Shown: positions 8,356 to 17,965 of the stretch, one piece after another
How positions within the stretch are numbered: the stretch's first letter is position 1
Layout: each line of letters begins with the position of its first letter
Assembly: GCA_014801865.1 (NCBI GenBank)
Contig: JAAVDH010000042.1
Span: 1-45,985 of the forward strand
Direction of reading: 5' to 3'
Source of the DNA: Bacteroides sp.
Lineage (GTDB): Bacteria; Bacteroidota; Bacteroidia; Bacteroidales; Muribaculaceae
Length of the DNA stretch: 45,985 nucleotides
The notes under the pieces: model-generated
What the model saw: the letters and a program-made list of their open reading frames with translations, nothing else
Told to the model about the DNA's origin: nothing
The model's database searches: none
Translations under genes and position numbers: made by a program

Positions 8356-10164
8356 ATGAGCCATAAACCGACAATCCATACCTACTTTGACAATCTCGAA
8401 GGATTAATGATTCTTCGAGAGTCTTCTCGATTTTTCAATTGTGAATATAATCCAATTCACAAGGATGTCAGAACCGCATTTTTTAGTGAATTACGTAGTG
8501 AGGTAAAGAAACAAGACCGTATTGATTCAAAACGTACTTTTCTATGCGGATGTTGCAAAGGTCCTCTTAAGATTGTCGGAGGGAATGAGAATGGTAAAAA
8601 GTGTTTTCATTTTATGCACATATTCACTCCAGCAGAGAACGAATGTGACTTCTTCGATAAAATTCCGTACAGCAAGGAAGAAATAAAGGCAATGGTGTTT
8701 AATGGAAGAACGGAGAGTATCCGCCATAAACAAACTAAGAACACTATCGCTTCCGCTCTAAATGAAGAACCTGACATTACTATGATTGCTGTGGAGGAGG
8801 TTGCAAAGAGAGTTGGGAAAACATGGCGCAAGCCTGACATCCGGGCTGATTTTAAGGATAAAACTGTTGTATTTGAGGTACAGTTATCGCCAATCTTTCA
8901 TCATGTCATTCTGGAAAGAAATGATGCGTATAGGAATAATGGTTGGTATATTTGCTGGATATTCGACGATGTAAATGAGGACGCGCCAGTAATGAGAGAA
9001 CTTGATGCTTGGGTAAACAATAACTATAATCTCTTTGGATTTGATGATGAGGCCAGAGCTGCAACAGAAAATAGTGGACGGTTACATCTGACAGTAAAGT
9101 ACTATACTTTTAATGTGATTGAAGATGGTCTTAACTCTAGATTGGGCGGTGAATGGCATACCGAAATTGTTCAATTCTCAGATTTAATTTTTGATGCGAA
9201 TCTAAGGATGGTCTATCTGCATAATTCAAATTCAGAAAAGCAGAAATGTCTGAACCGAATCCAAGATATAATCAATGACTGTAATAGGCTGATTGAGGAG
9301 AACAAAAGAAAAGAAGACGAATTACGCCGAACTAACGATGAAAAAGAAGATACTCTTGATTTTGTATCTCATGTACCCTCACACTTATTTCCATCCGATA
9401 TGTTCTGGCAAGTCTTGAAATACCTTGATTGTTTTAGTGAGGAGATAATTGATAGATTATTAGATGGTATTCGCTCTAACATTAAAACTTTTGAGGTAGA
9501 CGCTTTAAATAAGTGGCTAAAGATTGTATGTGAAGTTATAAGGCAGAAAGGTAAAGGTGTCCAGACCGGGAAAGAATTATGGAATGAAGTAATCTATTCG
9601 TATGAATTTCAAGGGAGCAAAATTAACTACGTATCTCTTTCTGACTATTTTAATGTTTTTGGAATCTATGATTATAGTAGAGTGTTGCCATCCCTCAAGC
9701 AACCAATAGATAAGGAGACTTCAATCCTTCTAACTTCTATAAAAACCGGAGATCGGGATTTCGTATTTTATACCCCTCTGATACTTCTTAATAGATACCG
9801 TAACGCAAAGAACGGTATACCCAAAAGGATTTTGACCTTCTTCGCTGAAAGACAAAAGGAGATTTGGTGTCTCGTCTCCGCCCAACAAGGACGGCCATTT
9901 GGATATGATATGCAAAATCTAAGACAGATTGCTAATTTGGTCTGGAACAGCTATCCCGACATAGCAGATTTATTTCTATATCTGATTAGAAGAAATCAAT
10001 TCATCAAGATTGTTGCTGAAGTAAAAGTGAAACCAGGGAAAACGCCTGTCAATCACTATCAACGCTTATTAGAGTGTGCTGAGCAGAAAAGTCAAACTCA
10101 AGACTTGACTTATGATGATCTTGAAATTCTTTTCCCATTAAAGCAAAAGAGTCATCCTACATAA
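8356..10164 (+). CDS. CoiA-like/DUF6035-like zinc and PD-(D/E)XK nuclease protein
   Basis: A 602-residue protein. A zinc-ribbon-like segment occurs at residues 64-88 (C64, C66, C67, then H85 and H88 in FHFMH). It is followed by ES-x2-H at 120-124 and a PD-(D/E)XK core with KPDIRADF (D161) and FEVQ (E174, Q176). This order matches CoiA-like competence proteins and the DUF6035-type family. Residues about 290-325 look coiled-coil; the remaining 280 residues are of no recognised fold. It starts 45 bases after the helicase gene with no separate promoter seen and ends at a terminator, so it belongs to the same transcript. A nuclease or DNA-processing role in the defence operon is inferred. Confidence 0.75.
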   Translation: MSHKPTIHTYFDNLEGLMILRESSRFFNCEYNPIHKDVRTAFFSELRSEVKKQDRIDSKRTFLCGCCKGPLKIVGGNENGKKCFHFMHIFTPAENECDFFDKIPYSKEEIKAMVFNGRTESIRHKQTKNTIASALNEEPDITMIAVEEVAKRVGKTWRKPDIRADFKDKTVVFEVQLSPIFHHVILERNDAYRNNGWYICWIFDDVNEDAPVMRELDAWVNNNYNLFGFDDEARAATENSGRLHLTVKYYTFNVIEDGLNSRLGGEWHTEIVQFSDLIFDANLRMVYLHNSNSEKQKCLNRIQDIINDCNRLIEENKRKEDELRRTNDEKEDTLDFVSHVPSHLFPSDMFWQVLKYLDCFSEEIIDRLLDGIRSNIKTFEVDALNKWLKIVCEVIRQKGKGVQTGKELWNEVIYSYEFQGSKINYVSLSDYFNVFGIYDYSRVLPSLKQPIDKETSILLTSIKTGDRDFVFYTPLILLNRYRNAKNGIPKRILTFFAERQKEIWCLVSAQQGRPFGYDMQNLRQIANLVWNSYPDIADLFLYLIRRNQFIKIVAEVKVKPGKTPVNHYQRLLECAEQKSQTQDLTYDDLEILFPLKQKSHPT

Positions 10165-10187
10165 TGTTTTTTGCGGGATGGCTCTTT
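10146..10187 (+). terminator. terminator of the defence operon
   Basis: A 12-bp stem with one mismatch (AAAGAGTCATCC at 146-157 and GGATGGCTCTTT at 176-187, offsets from 10000) spans the stop codon, and its right arm ends in a T tract. It faces the end of the leftward integrase half. Between it and 10301, a second imperfect hairpin (TCGGGC/GCCCGA, near 10240-10265) may serve the integrase. Confidence 0.6.
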
Positions 10188-10300
10188 CTATACATTGGAA
10201 TTTTCTTTTCCTTAGCATCCTATTACATAAGTTTGGTTTGGTTCGGGCTTTATATATGCCCGATGAACTGAACTTATATATGGACTGTAGAAAAGAGAAA

Positions 10301-11189
10301 TCAGTCGAGGAGGCTGACAAGTTCTTTCTTCATATCTTCGTCGATGTCGCGGTAGCGGGCGAAGGCTTTGCTGCCTTCTTTGTGGCCGCTGAGTGAACCG
10401 ACAAGGTTGGGGTCTTTTACTTTCTTGTAGAGGTTACCGATGAATGTACGTCGGGCAAGATGGCTGCTGGCGATTTCATCAAGTGGTCGTTTCTCTTCTT
10501 TTCCTGTTGTGGGATTCAGAATTGTAACCATACGGTTTACACCACAAGTTTTGAAGACCTTTTTAATAGCAACATTGTATTTCTGAGAACTAATAAACGG
10601 GAAGAGCCTTCCGTTTAATCCGTCTCGACCTTCATATTTCTCCACAAGAGCCAATGCTCGTGAGTTAAGTGGCACTCGAACAACTTGCGGACGTTCTCCC
10701 GCTGTCTTCTGTGGCATGTACTCTATTGCTCCATTGATGATGCTTTCCGGGGTCATTGCCAATAAATCGGAAACACGACATCCAATGAGGCACTGAAAAA
10801 TAAAAATATCTCGTTGAGCCTCCAGTGATGGATTAGCCGACAAATCAAAATCGGCTATCTGGTCTCGTTCTTCTATAGTCAAATAATATGGCGTACCATA
10901 ACGCTCTGTAGTCTTGCCATTGTATTTTGCAAATGGGTCGTTTGTTGTTATCCCCTGCTCCCTACACCAACGATAGAACGCCCTCATCAATCCGAACAGT
11001 CCTATGATAGTATTATCGCCTTTCGGTTCAGGCTTAGGTTTCTTTCGTTGGGAGTGGGTATCAGCTGGAACAGCATCATAAATCTTCGGATACTTCTTGT
11101 AAATCAGATGTTCCGAGCGCAGGAATTTCTCAAACTTATTGACATCATCGACAGTGAAATCATCAAGCTTGATTTTATATTTCCTATCT
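10301..11189 (-). pseudogene. tyrosine integrase, C-terminal (catalytic) half, cut off by prophage insertion
   Basis: Reading leftward from the prophage border, this piece holds the SAM-like core-binding segment and the whole catalytic domain. Catalytic residues are visible: Arg in IGCRVSDLL, Lys in MPQKTAGERP, HLARR (His/Arg), SGHKEGS (His) and the nucleophile Tyr in FARYRDID. It lacks the arm-binding N-terminus, which lies 34 kb away at 45458-45926. Joined through one copy of TATCT (AGATA on this strand), the two halves read in frame through ANGDRKYKIKLDD and give 450 residues, the normal size of Bacteroidales integrases. A TTG inside the phage end could start a 299-residue fragment, but there is no good promoter. 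The gene is almost surely inactive while the phage is present. Confidence 0.93.
11185..11189. repeat. 5-bp target site duplication, left copy (TATCT)
   Basis: TATCT at 11185-11189 is repeated at 45458-45462, immediately outside the two prophage ends. Five base pairs is the duplication length made by Mu-type transposition. Only this alignment restores the integrase reading frame. Confidence 0.88.
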
Positions 11190-11197
11190 ATAATCCG

Positions 11198-11262
11198 CAA
11201 AACGAAATGTTAGCGGTTTCTAAAACGAAGCGTATTCTAACGCAAAACGAAGCGTATTCTAA
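11198..11262 (+). repeat. left-end transposase-binding sites (three copies)
   Basis: Three direct copies of a site lie next to the left border: CAAAACGAAATGTTAGCG (11198), TAAAACGAAGCGTATTCTAA (11221) and CAAAACGAAGCGTATTCTAA (11243). Spacing is 22-23 bp, about two helical turns. The same core occurs in inverse orientation at the right end. Their position and orientation match the att sites bound by MuA-type transposases. Confidence 0.8.
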
Positions 11263-11280
11263 ATTACAAATATTTTTAAT

Positions 11281-11320
11281 AAATAAGTCGTGCATTTTCC
11301 AAAATAAGCACGACTTATTT
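11281..11320 (-). terminator. bidirectional terminator at the left prophage end
   Basis: A perfect 13-bp inverted repeat (AAATAAGTCGTGC at 11281-11293, GCACGACTTATTT at 11308-11320) with T runs on either side. It ends the leftward late operon just before the transposase sites. Confidence 0.85.
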
Positions 11321-11322
11321 TT

Positions 11323-11439
11323 TTAACTGCTCACCACCTTGAGGTTCAGCTTGCTGATATATTTCACAAGTTCAACGCCACCGAACGCTCCCGCGACCGC
11401 TATCGTTATCTCATACCACGTCATAGCAAGTCGCTCCAT
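11323..11439 (-). CDS. small membrane protein at the end of the late operon
   Basis: A 33- or 38-residue protein (ATG at 11424 or 11439). The core MTWYEITIAVAGAFGGVELV is a single amphipathic or membrane helix followed by a short basic tail. It resembles the start of the holin-like protein at 24464-25006, but its coiled-coil part is missing, so it could be a truncated relative. It lies between the tail fibre gene and the terminator. Its function is unknown; a lysis accessory role is a guess. Confidence 0.5.
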   Translation of the reverse strand: MERLAMTWYEITIAVAGAFGGVELVKYISKLNLKVVSS

Positions 11440-11531
11440 ATTAAAGTTTACACACAAATAAAACTTATCCGCACCGAACATAAAAGAGCGATGCGGATAA
11501 AACCATAACACTATGTAAGATAAAGATTGGG

Positions 11532-14500
11532 TTATTCCCAGTATTGGGGGAGAGGAAGTATTCTGTAAATCCACGCAATATAGGATTTATTTGAACTTTT
11601 ATTATAACATATTTTGCAGGTAGCAACAAAAACTTTATTATATTCAATAATAAGGCTTTTACTTGAAAAAATATTGTCTGCATAGTCTTCCTCCGATACA
11701 ATGAAACCTGTTATAGCCAATTGTTGATTTACAGAACTTCTATTGGCAATCACAATCGTTTCACCTATGTAATGTGCGGTTGTGGGTAGGAACACTATGT
11801 AATCTGGTACATATTTAAATTCTAAAAAACACCCCGTTTTATCAAGATATATAAAATTACCATCTGAGGGTATATATTGAGTATAATTATTAGCTGTGAT
11901 AGTTAATTTTCGATTCCTCCTCACTCCTGCAAATTCCCCTTTTGCCACAATCGTACCTACAAAGGTCGTGTTACCCGTATTATCCCACCATAGATTCCCG
12001 CTGGCCCGATACCCCGAGCCGTCAAAGCGGTCAACGCCTGTGGCTATTCTGGATGGTATTGAACTGCTCTTCGCAATCCATTTACCCTCAGCATCACTCC
12101 AATTGTAGTAGTCGGCCATGTCAAGCATATCACCACCGAACCACACCGCGATTCCACCACCTGTGGCAGTCTCTTTGTAGATTCCGTTGATTCCACTCCA
12201 CGTGGTCTGAGATGTGTAGTCAGTGTTATTCTGGCCGAGCGATATGGTAGAGATAAGCATAAGGCCACCTTCAATCTTGGCGTTCTCTTTGAGCGCATCT
12301 TCCATATACTCCACATCCTCAGGAGAGGGAGTCCATTCCGTAGCGTAGGAGCCTTTCTCAATCTTGACTTTCTCCGCCCACCACGTACCGGCCGCATAGA
12401 AGTTGATCCTGAGGAAGTATTCGCCTGAAGGATGGTTCCATACAAAAGTCTGCCCCCGTGAACCGTCGGTACTCATATCCGTGCCGGAGACAATCTGATT
12501 GACAACACCCTGCGTAGAATCTGCCGTGGAACATAGCCACAGCACGCACTTGTTCTCATACGGTGTGCCGTGTACATTCGTAAACTTTGCGCAGTTCGTC
12601 CGTGCAGATATGGTGTAGGTCTTGCCCTGCTCCAGATATACGGTTTCTTTTTTTAGCAGATTATACCAATCTCCCGTTGAGGTGTAGGTCTTGGTCAACC
12701 TCGCCCTCGAATTGCGCAGGAGATTCACTCCTGCGCCCGTGTCCTCGGGTGCAGGTGACCAATCCGTACCTACATTGCCCTCCTCGAGTTTCACGCGGTT
12801 GACAATGGATGTTCCCGATTGGGTATTTAATAGGGCATATAATTCAATATGCTTTCCTGTCGCTGTTTTGCCACCCGCAGTATTGACCCAATCAAACGTG
12901 GCCTGATATTTACCGTCAGCTACTTTTTTAAGCAAAGCAAGATTCACATCACCTCCGCTGTTCCAGATGCCAAACTCTGTCTTGGAAGATGCCAATTGCC
13001 CCCACAAAGTGAATGTGTATGTCTTGCCGACAATGGGATTTACGGATAGGTAATACTTATCGACCAGATAATTGGCTGTGGTAATGCCCTGACCGCTTCT
13101 CAACAACAGGTTACGGCCACCTATCTCCAAATCGGAGGCATCGGAGATTACAGGCACGCGCTCGCGGTCAAGGACGGTGCTCCCGTCTATTAATTCACAA
13201 ATTATAGACTCCGTATCTTCTGTCACAGCAACCGAAGCTGTCTCTCCGTTTGTCGGCCATAATGTGCTTATCGTGGACGAGCCGTCTTTCTTGATTACCT
13301 GAAAGCGAACTTGCTTGTCGCTTGTCAGTTCCCTCGGAGAATCGCCTGTCGTTTTATAAACCTTACATTTCAATGATGTTTCCGACAACTTTCCTGTCAT
13401 CGACTTGGTGATATTGTCAACGCTTGGTTCTACCTGATATACCACCGCCCCCTCCATTTCGGAAGCGGCGGGGGACCAGTCCATAGGGGTATCACCCCTC
13501 ACCACCATTATGCGCCCATACTGCGCCTGGCAGCCTGTCAACGCTCCGTTGACAGCCGGATAAACCAGAAGAGCCGGATACTGTCCCTCAGGCGTGGTCG
13601 AGGTGATTTCAAAGGTGCATTGCAGGTCGGTTGTCTTGACTGTCTTGGGGTTGGGGCAGAGAGCGGACTTCAACGCTCCGTTGGAAAGGACGCTGTACGG
13701 CCAAATCGAATAGCCGTTAGGTGCTGACCCGGCCAGCTGCTTTATCGACTCAATCTTAACCGCTATCTTGTCGCCAACGGACAGTACAGTCCCTTCATCG
13801 AAAAAGACCACTGCACAGTTCCCATATGCACCCGTGGCCGGACTCGCCCCGGGACTCAGAATCCCATTCTTTGTGCCTTTGAGCAGGTTTGGTGCGTAAC
13901 TCCCTCCCGGCTTGACCTTATACACCGAAATGTTTGACTGCAATGTAACCCCGTCAACCACAGCCTGAACCACCACTGTAGCCGTGTCGGCGGTAAGTCC
14001 CGAAAGTGTTACCACTCCTGCACTTGTTACGTTAGCATTCGTGATTCCCGTTTTTTGCGCTATCGAATATGACACTCCGCTTGTGACCTTTTCAGAGCCT
14101 TTAAACACGGAAGCCTGGGAGGTCGGGATTGATGCAGACAACGGATTGCCCGAAGAGTCACACGCTATCCCCTTTACCTCGTCTGTGAGGTCGAGCATGT
14201 ATGACGAATCTCCCTTGTCACCCGTAACGCGAGTATAAGGTTTATCGTATGAAGTCGGCTCTGTCGCTGGAGGTACGACAATACCGCTTCGCATCCAAAC
14301 GTATTGACCGGGATTGGCGGTCAAAGGAGTGTCTTTCCATGAACTCTCTGCAATCCCATCGGCACTCGTGGATGAGGTATGCACCGCCCACTGCCATTTA
14401 CGGTACTGACCGTCCTGACCCACCATTTCGGAGGGCGCAGGAGTCCATTCAGAAGAGTCGCCTTCGACAAGACATATCTTCCGGATTTTCAAATACGCAT

Positions 14501-17500
14501 CCTTGGGTGCATTTGCGTTAAAGGCAAGACCAAAAAGGCTTAAGGTCTTATTTTTGTTAAACTGCGGGCAGACGAAAGTTCTGGTCACTCTCTCCCATAT
14601 GCCGGAAGGATTGGAGAATAGGAAACTCATCAAAGTAATGCGGCCGCTTCCATCGTCACCGGGCCGGACATCTATATAACCTCCTACGGGATGACCTGCG
14701 GGATAAGAAATAAATTCAAAGCTCAGAGTGTACCTTCTGCCTGGCACAAAGACATCATTCGGACTCTCTACCAATCTTTGATTATTGACATTGTTGGTAT
14801 TCCAGAGCCACCAATAAGCGTTATTGTTTCCACCTCCGGTCTTTATATTCTGCGTGACAACCATGAAGCCGTCAGTATCTGTTTCATATGAGAAGCCGAC
14901 ATTGGTGGAGTAGTCAGTACCCCAGCCGGTCATATCCTTGGTGTGTCTGATAAGATTGGTCGAATATCCAATTCCCTGAATCCTCACAGCAGGACTCCAG
15001 TTTACTCCGTCAGTACCCGTGCGCATCCAAACATCTCCTACTTGATAAGCAGGATGCCAGCTGGTGCCATCTGACGAGTATTCGGCCAATACCGATGTGC
15101 CTGTCGCTCCCGTCACACAGACTTCTCCAAATGTTTCATCCGTGCCGTCAGTGTAGTAAACATGTGAGCGAGTCCACATATATTTGCCAGCAACCCAAGT
15201 CGGCTTGTTGGCTTCGGTTTTCCATGATCCTCCCGTGGGCGTGGATGAAGAAGTGGAGAGATAGTATTCCTCCTCTATGTGGTCTATGCCGTTGCCATCC
15301 TTGCCGTTCCTCACGGGTATATGCGTAGGCGTGGAGAAGGTAATGCTGCCATCCCCTTTCTTGACGCATGTCGTCTGCCACATAGTCTTGCCGTCTTCCA
15401 ATGTCGGAGGTATATCTTCCCATCCGTTCCACGATGTTACGGTGTCTCCGCTCACTATCGGGGTAGCCGGAGGAGTTGCGACCGAGGAATCTTGTTGCTT
15501 ATAATAGACGTTGGTGTCCGTTATTCTGTCTGCAAGGATAGATCCAAGATTCTCCTCGTTACCAGAATCATCAACATAAGTAGATTTGGAAGATATTGAT
15601 CCGGCCACAACCAGCCCGTCTCCCTGCCTATAATCCAGATATTGCGAAGCCGTCGAATTACCGAGTCGGAAAAATATCTTACTTGTATTGGAATCACGCC
15701 CGAATGAGACAACAGCCTTGTCTGCAAGAGAGAAGGAATCTATGCCCGAGAAGAGCTTGACGCTCGGAGCATCGGCATCAACGGTGGAGAACACCATGGC
15801 CGTCTGACGTTCCTTGTTGCCGCTGCCTTGATAACCGAGCTGACATATCTCATCGCCCTCTTTTGGAATGTCGCTTCCAGACTCACACGCTGATTTGGAC
15901 AGCTCGATATAACCGTAATGATTCCCAGTGCCTTCTTCGGTATGGTCATCGTTTTCGACAGCCGTCACAAGCCTCCAATAGCGGTGGTTGCTGACTTTCG
16001 ACGATGTTCCCGGCTCGACATTGAACTGCTCGCAGATCGCCTGATCGTCTACAGCAAACTTCGTGTAAGTCCTCTCCCCGTCCTGTTCAGAAAGGAAATA
16101 GCATCTGTAACCGCTGGTAGTCTCCTCAACCTTCACGCATTTGATGCCTCCACCCGGAGTCAAATACTGTTTCCCTGCCAGCACATTTGATTTAACCACG
16201 GTCAGCTCCTCGAAGAAAGCCTTCACCCTCACATAGAGCCTTGCAACCTCGGCAAAGGAATCACCATCGGAGTCAATCCCCAACATACCGCCCGAAACCC
16301 CGGCCATGTAATTGCCGGCCTCGAAGCCTTTATCGGACGAGAGTTTACCGGAGGTCCTTTCATCTATGTTCCGTCGCAACAGATCTGCATAAGTGCGCTT
16401 CGCACTTAAAAGATTATTGTCGGTTGGACGGGTGGCATCGCCGGTGCGGATGATGTCAGGAAGGGCCACCGAGCCGGCAATCCCCTCCGCATAGCTCCTT
16501 ACTTCGGAAATTGAATCCGAAACCTTCTGCATCGATGTACGGCTGAGCGCATCGCCTATCTCTATGTCCATAGATGAGGGGAGATTCACTTTCCGTGTGA
16601 TCCTGGTTATACGGCTGTCACGGTAACCTGTGCCGGGAAAATATTCATCGCTCTCAAGACGTATCCGCTGGCCGACGGTCAGCATGACCTCGTTATCCTC
16701 AATCCATACATGGTCGGTGGGTGCCTTATAGACCGCGATGTCAAGACAATGATCGGCATTGTATTTCACAACCGCCTTAAGGAACTCCTCTTCTGCCAAC
16801 TCATAATACTCGTCCGGCATCCGGAGGTTCCAGAGGATATATTTGTCCCCGACCTTGGGGATAAGTTTATCGCCCGGAAGCTGTATGCCGTTGTCATACG
16901 GCCATATCGTTATGATTTCAAATTCTCTTGTGGTGCTGTTGAAATTCACCTCGAAAAAATAAGTGCCGTTATCCTCTTCGCCAAGTCCGGCAAGCTCGCT
17001 TCCCTCTTGGAACGACACTCGCTTTACAAGACCTCCTATCTCGTAAGCGTTCGGATCAAACGGAAGGCTGTCATCTGAAAAGTAATAGATTGTGAAGGGA
17101 TTTCCGTCCTCGCCGGTCTTGACTTCACTCCGTACATTGCTGACAATGCCTGTGCGACGGGGATAGATGTCTGCGAATGCGTCCGCCTCGTAATGATCCA
17201 CACGTCCATATTTGTTGGCATTGATCTCGACATATTTCTGTCCACCGGGTAACTGAAGCCGGGAATATCCATATTTTTCACGGTCAATGTTCCGGCTACT
17301 GCCTACTGGATAAAGCCTGGTATAGAACTTGACATTGTCGGCGGTCCCGGGTTCAATATACAGGAGTCCTTTATCATATCCCATGGGGATTGGCTCCCCA
17401 TGCTCACACTTGCAGATGTTGACGGTCTGACCCTCCACCCATGCTTCGACCCCGACCTTCTCGGCAATCTCCCTGAGTGCCTCATCGCAGTATTTGCCGA

Positions 17501-17942
17501 AATAATCGATAACGATATTCTCGGTTCCGTCCACCTGTCCTACCTTCCAATCGGTAATGTTCCCCAGGCCATTGTTCATGCACTTGACAATCATGGCCAC
17601 GTGTTCATGAGGAGGGGCGGTGAGAGTGAACACCGGGTCTTCCTCATCATCGACATTCTTGATAACGAGGAGTCGCTTGAGCATACTTTCCACTCCGTAG
17701 AGCTTGATGTCATAAACCCACTCTTTCCGGGCATTCTGTCTCGGTCTGTATTTTTCTGTCAGCCAAAATCGCTCTCCCTCAAAATCGACGTAATCATCGA
17801 CATCTAAGGATATATGGTCATAATGGGTGAAGGATAGTGTGAGGATACTGTCCCCCTGTATCTCCTTTACCTGTGTCGAGCTGTCGTTGGGAGACAATTC
17901 AGCCTTCGGCTTTCCAGATGAGTCGTATATTGTTATAAGCAT
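11532..17942 (-). CDS. giant tail fibre/tip protein, likely receptor-binding
   Basis: This 2136-residue protein follows the distal tail gene. Residues 1 to about 480 look like a tail-hub or Tal-type anchor (compact beta-rich start). A helical linker and a VARLYVRVKAFFEEL segment follow, then a long mosaic of beta modules. These include a bacterial Ig-like module (ending TLQSNISVYKVKPG) and at least four repeats that close with W-[ST]-P-[AS]-[PA], for example EWTPAPSEM, DWSPAASEM, DWSPAPED and EWTPSPEDV, as in carbohydrate-binding-like modules. Its role would be host recognition at the cell surface. The last 120 or so codons (11532-11890) are visibly AT-richer than the rest, as if the tip had been exchanged. 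Confidence 0.8.
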   Translation of the reverse strand: MLITIYDSSGKPKAELSPNDSSTQVKEIQGDSILTLSFTHYDHISLDVDDYVDFEGERFWLTEKYRPRQNARKEWVYDIKLYGVESMLKRLLVIKNVDDEEDPVFTLTAPPHEHVAMIVKCMNNGLGNITDWKVGQVDGTENIVIDYFGKYCDEALREIAEKVGVEAWVEGQTVNICKCEHGEPIPMGYDKGLLYIEPGTADNVKFYTRLYPVGSSRNIDREKYGYSRLQLPGGQKYVEINANKYGRVDHYEADAFADIYPRRTGIVSNVRSEVKTGEDGNPFTIYYFSDDSLPFDPNAYEIGGLVKRVSFQEGSELAGLGEEDNGTYFFEVNFNSTTREFEIITIWPYDNGIQLPGDKLIPKVGDKYILWNLRMPDEYYELAEEEFLKAVVKYNADHCLDIAVYKAPTDHVWIEDNEVMLTVGQRIRLESDEYFPGTGYRDSRITRITRKVNLPSSMDIEIGDALSRTSMQKVSDSISEVRSYAEGIAGSVALPDIIRTGDATRPTDNNLLSAKRTYADLLRRNIDERTSGKLSSDKGFEAGNYMAGVSGGMLGIDSDGDSFAEVARLYVRVKAFFEELTVVKSNVLAGKQYLTPGGGIKCVKVEETTSGYRCYFLSEQDGERTYTKFAVDDQAICEQFNVEPGTSSKVSNHRYWRLVTAVENDDHTEEGTGNHYGYIELSKSACESGSDIPKEGDEICQLGYQGSGNKERQTAMVFSTVDADAPSVKLFSGIDSFSLADKAVVSFGRDSNTSKIFFRLGNSTASQYLDYRQGDGLVVAGSISSKSTYVDDSGNEENLGSILADRITDTNVYYKQQDSSVATPPATPIVSGDTVTSWNGWEDIPPTLEDGKTMWQTTCVKKGDGSITFSTPTHIPVRNGKDGNGIDHIEEEYYLSTSSSTPTGGSWKTEANKPTWVAGKYMWTRSHVYYTDGTDETFGEVCVTGATGTSVLAEYSSDGTSWHPAYQVGDVWMRTGTDGVNWSPAVRIQGIGYSTNLIRHTKDMTGWGTDYSTNVGFSYETDTDGFMVVTQNIKTGGGNNNAYWWLWNTNNVNNQRLVESPNDVFVPGRRYTLSFEFISYPAGHPVGGYIDVRPGDDGSGRITLMSFLFSNPSGIWERVTRTFVCPQFNKNKTLSLFGLAFNANAPKDAYLKIRKICLVEGDSSEWTPAPSEMVGQDGQYRKWQWAVHTSSTSADGIAESSWKDTPLTANPGQYVWMRSGIVVPPATEPTSYDKPYTRVTGDKGDSSYMLDLTDEVKGIACDSSGNPLSASIPTSQASVFKGSEKVTSGVSYSIAQKTGITNANVTSAGVVTLSGLTADTATVVVQAVVDGVTLQSNISVYKVKPGGSYAPNLLKGTKNGILSPGASPATGAYGNCAVVFFDEGTVLSVGDKIAVKIESIKQLAGSAPNGYSIWPYSVLSNGALKSALCPNPKTVKTTDLQCTFEITSTTPEGQYPALLVYPAVNGALTGCQAQYGRIMVVRGDTPMDWSPAASEMEGAVVYQVEPSVDNITKSMTGKLSETSLKCKVYKTTGDSPRELTSDKQVRFQVIKKDGSSTISTLWPTNGETASVAVTEDTESIICELIDGSTVLDRERVPVISDASDLEIGGRNLLLRSGQGITTANYLVDKYYLSVNPIVGKTYTFTLWGQLASSKTEFGIWNSGGDVNLALLKKVADGKYQATFDWVNTAGGKTATGKHIELYALLNTQSGTSIVNRVKLEEGNVGTDWSPAPEDTGAGVNLLRNSRARLTKTYTSTGDWYNLLKKETVYLEQGKTYTISARTNCAKFTNVHGTPYENKCVLWLCSTADSTQGVVNQIVSGTDMSTDGSRGQTFVWNHPSGEYFLRINFYAAGTWWAEKVKIEKGSYATEWTPSPEDVEYMEDALKENAKIEGGLMLISTISLGQNNTDYTSQTTWSGINGIYKETATGGGIAVWFGGDMLDMADYYNWSDAEGKWIAKSSSIPSRIATGVDRFDGSGYRASGNLWWDNTGNTTFVGTIVAKGEFAGVRRNRKLTITANNYTQYIPSDGNFIYLDKTGCFLEFKYVPDYIVFLPTTAHYIGETIVIANRSSVNQQLAITGFIVSEEDYADNIFSSKSLIIEYNKVFVATCKICYNKSSNKSYIAWIYRILPLPQYWE

Positions 17943-17965
17943 ATTCTAAAGGTATTTGAATTTCA

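Noticed and set aside
10301..11200. The integrase C-terminal part as an intact 299-residue gene
   Set aside because: It starts at a TTG inside the phage end and lacks the arm-binding domain found at 45458-45926.
15095..17807. Several 60-135 codon rightward frames within the tail fibre gene
   Set aside because: Shadows in a long continuous leftward gene; compositions follow its reverse complement.
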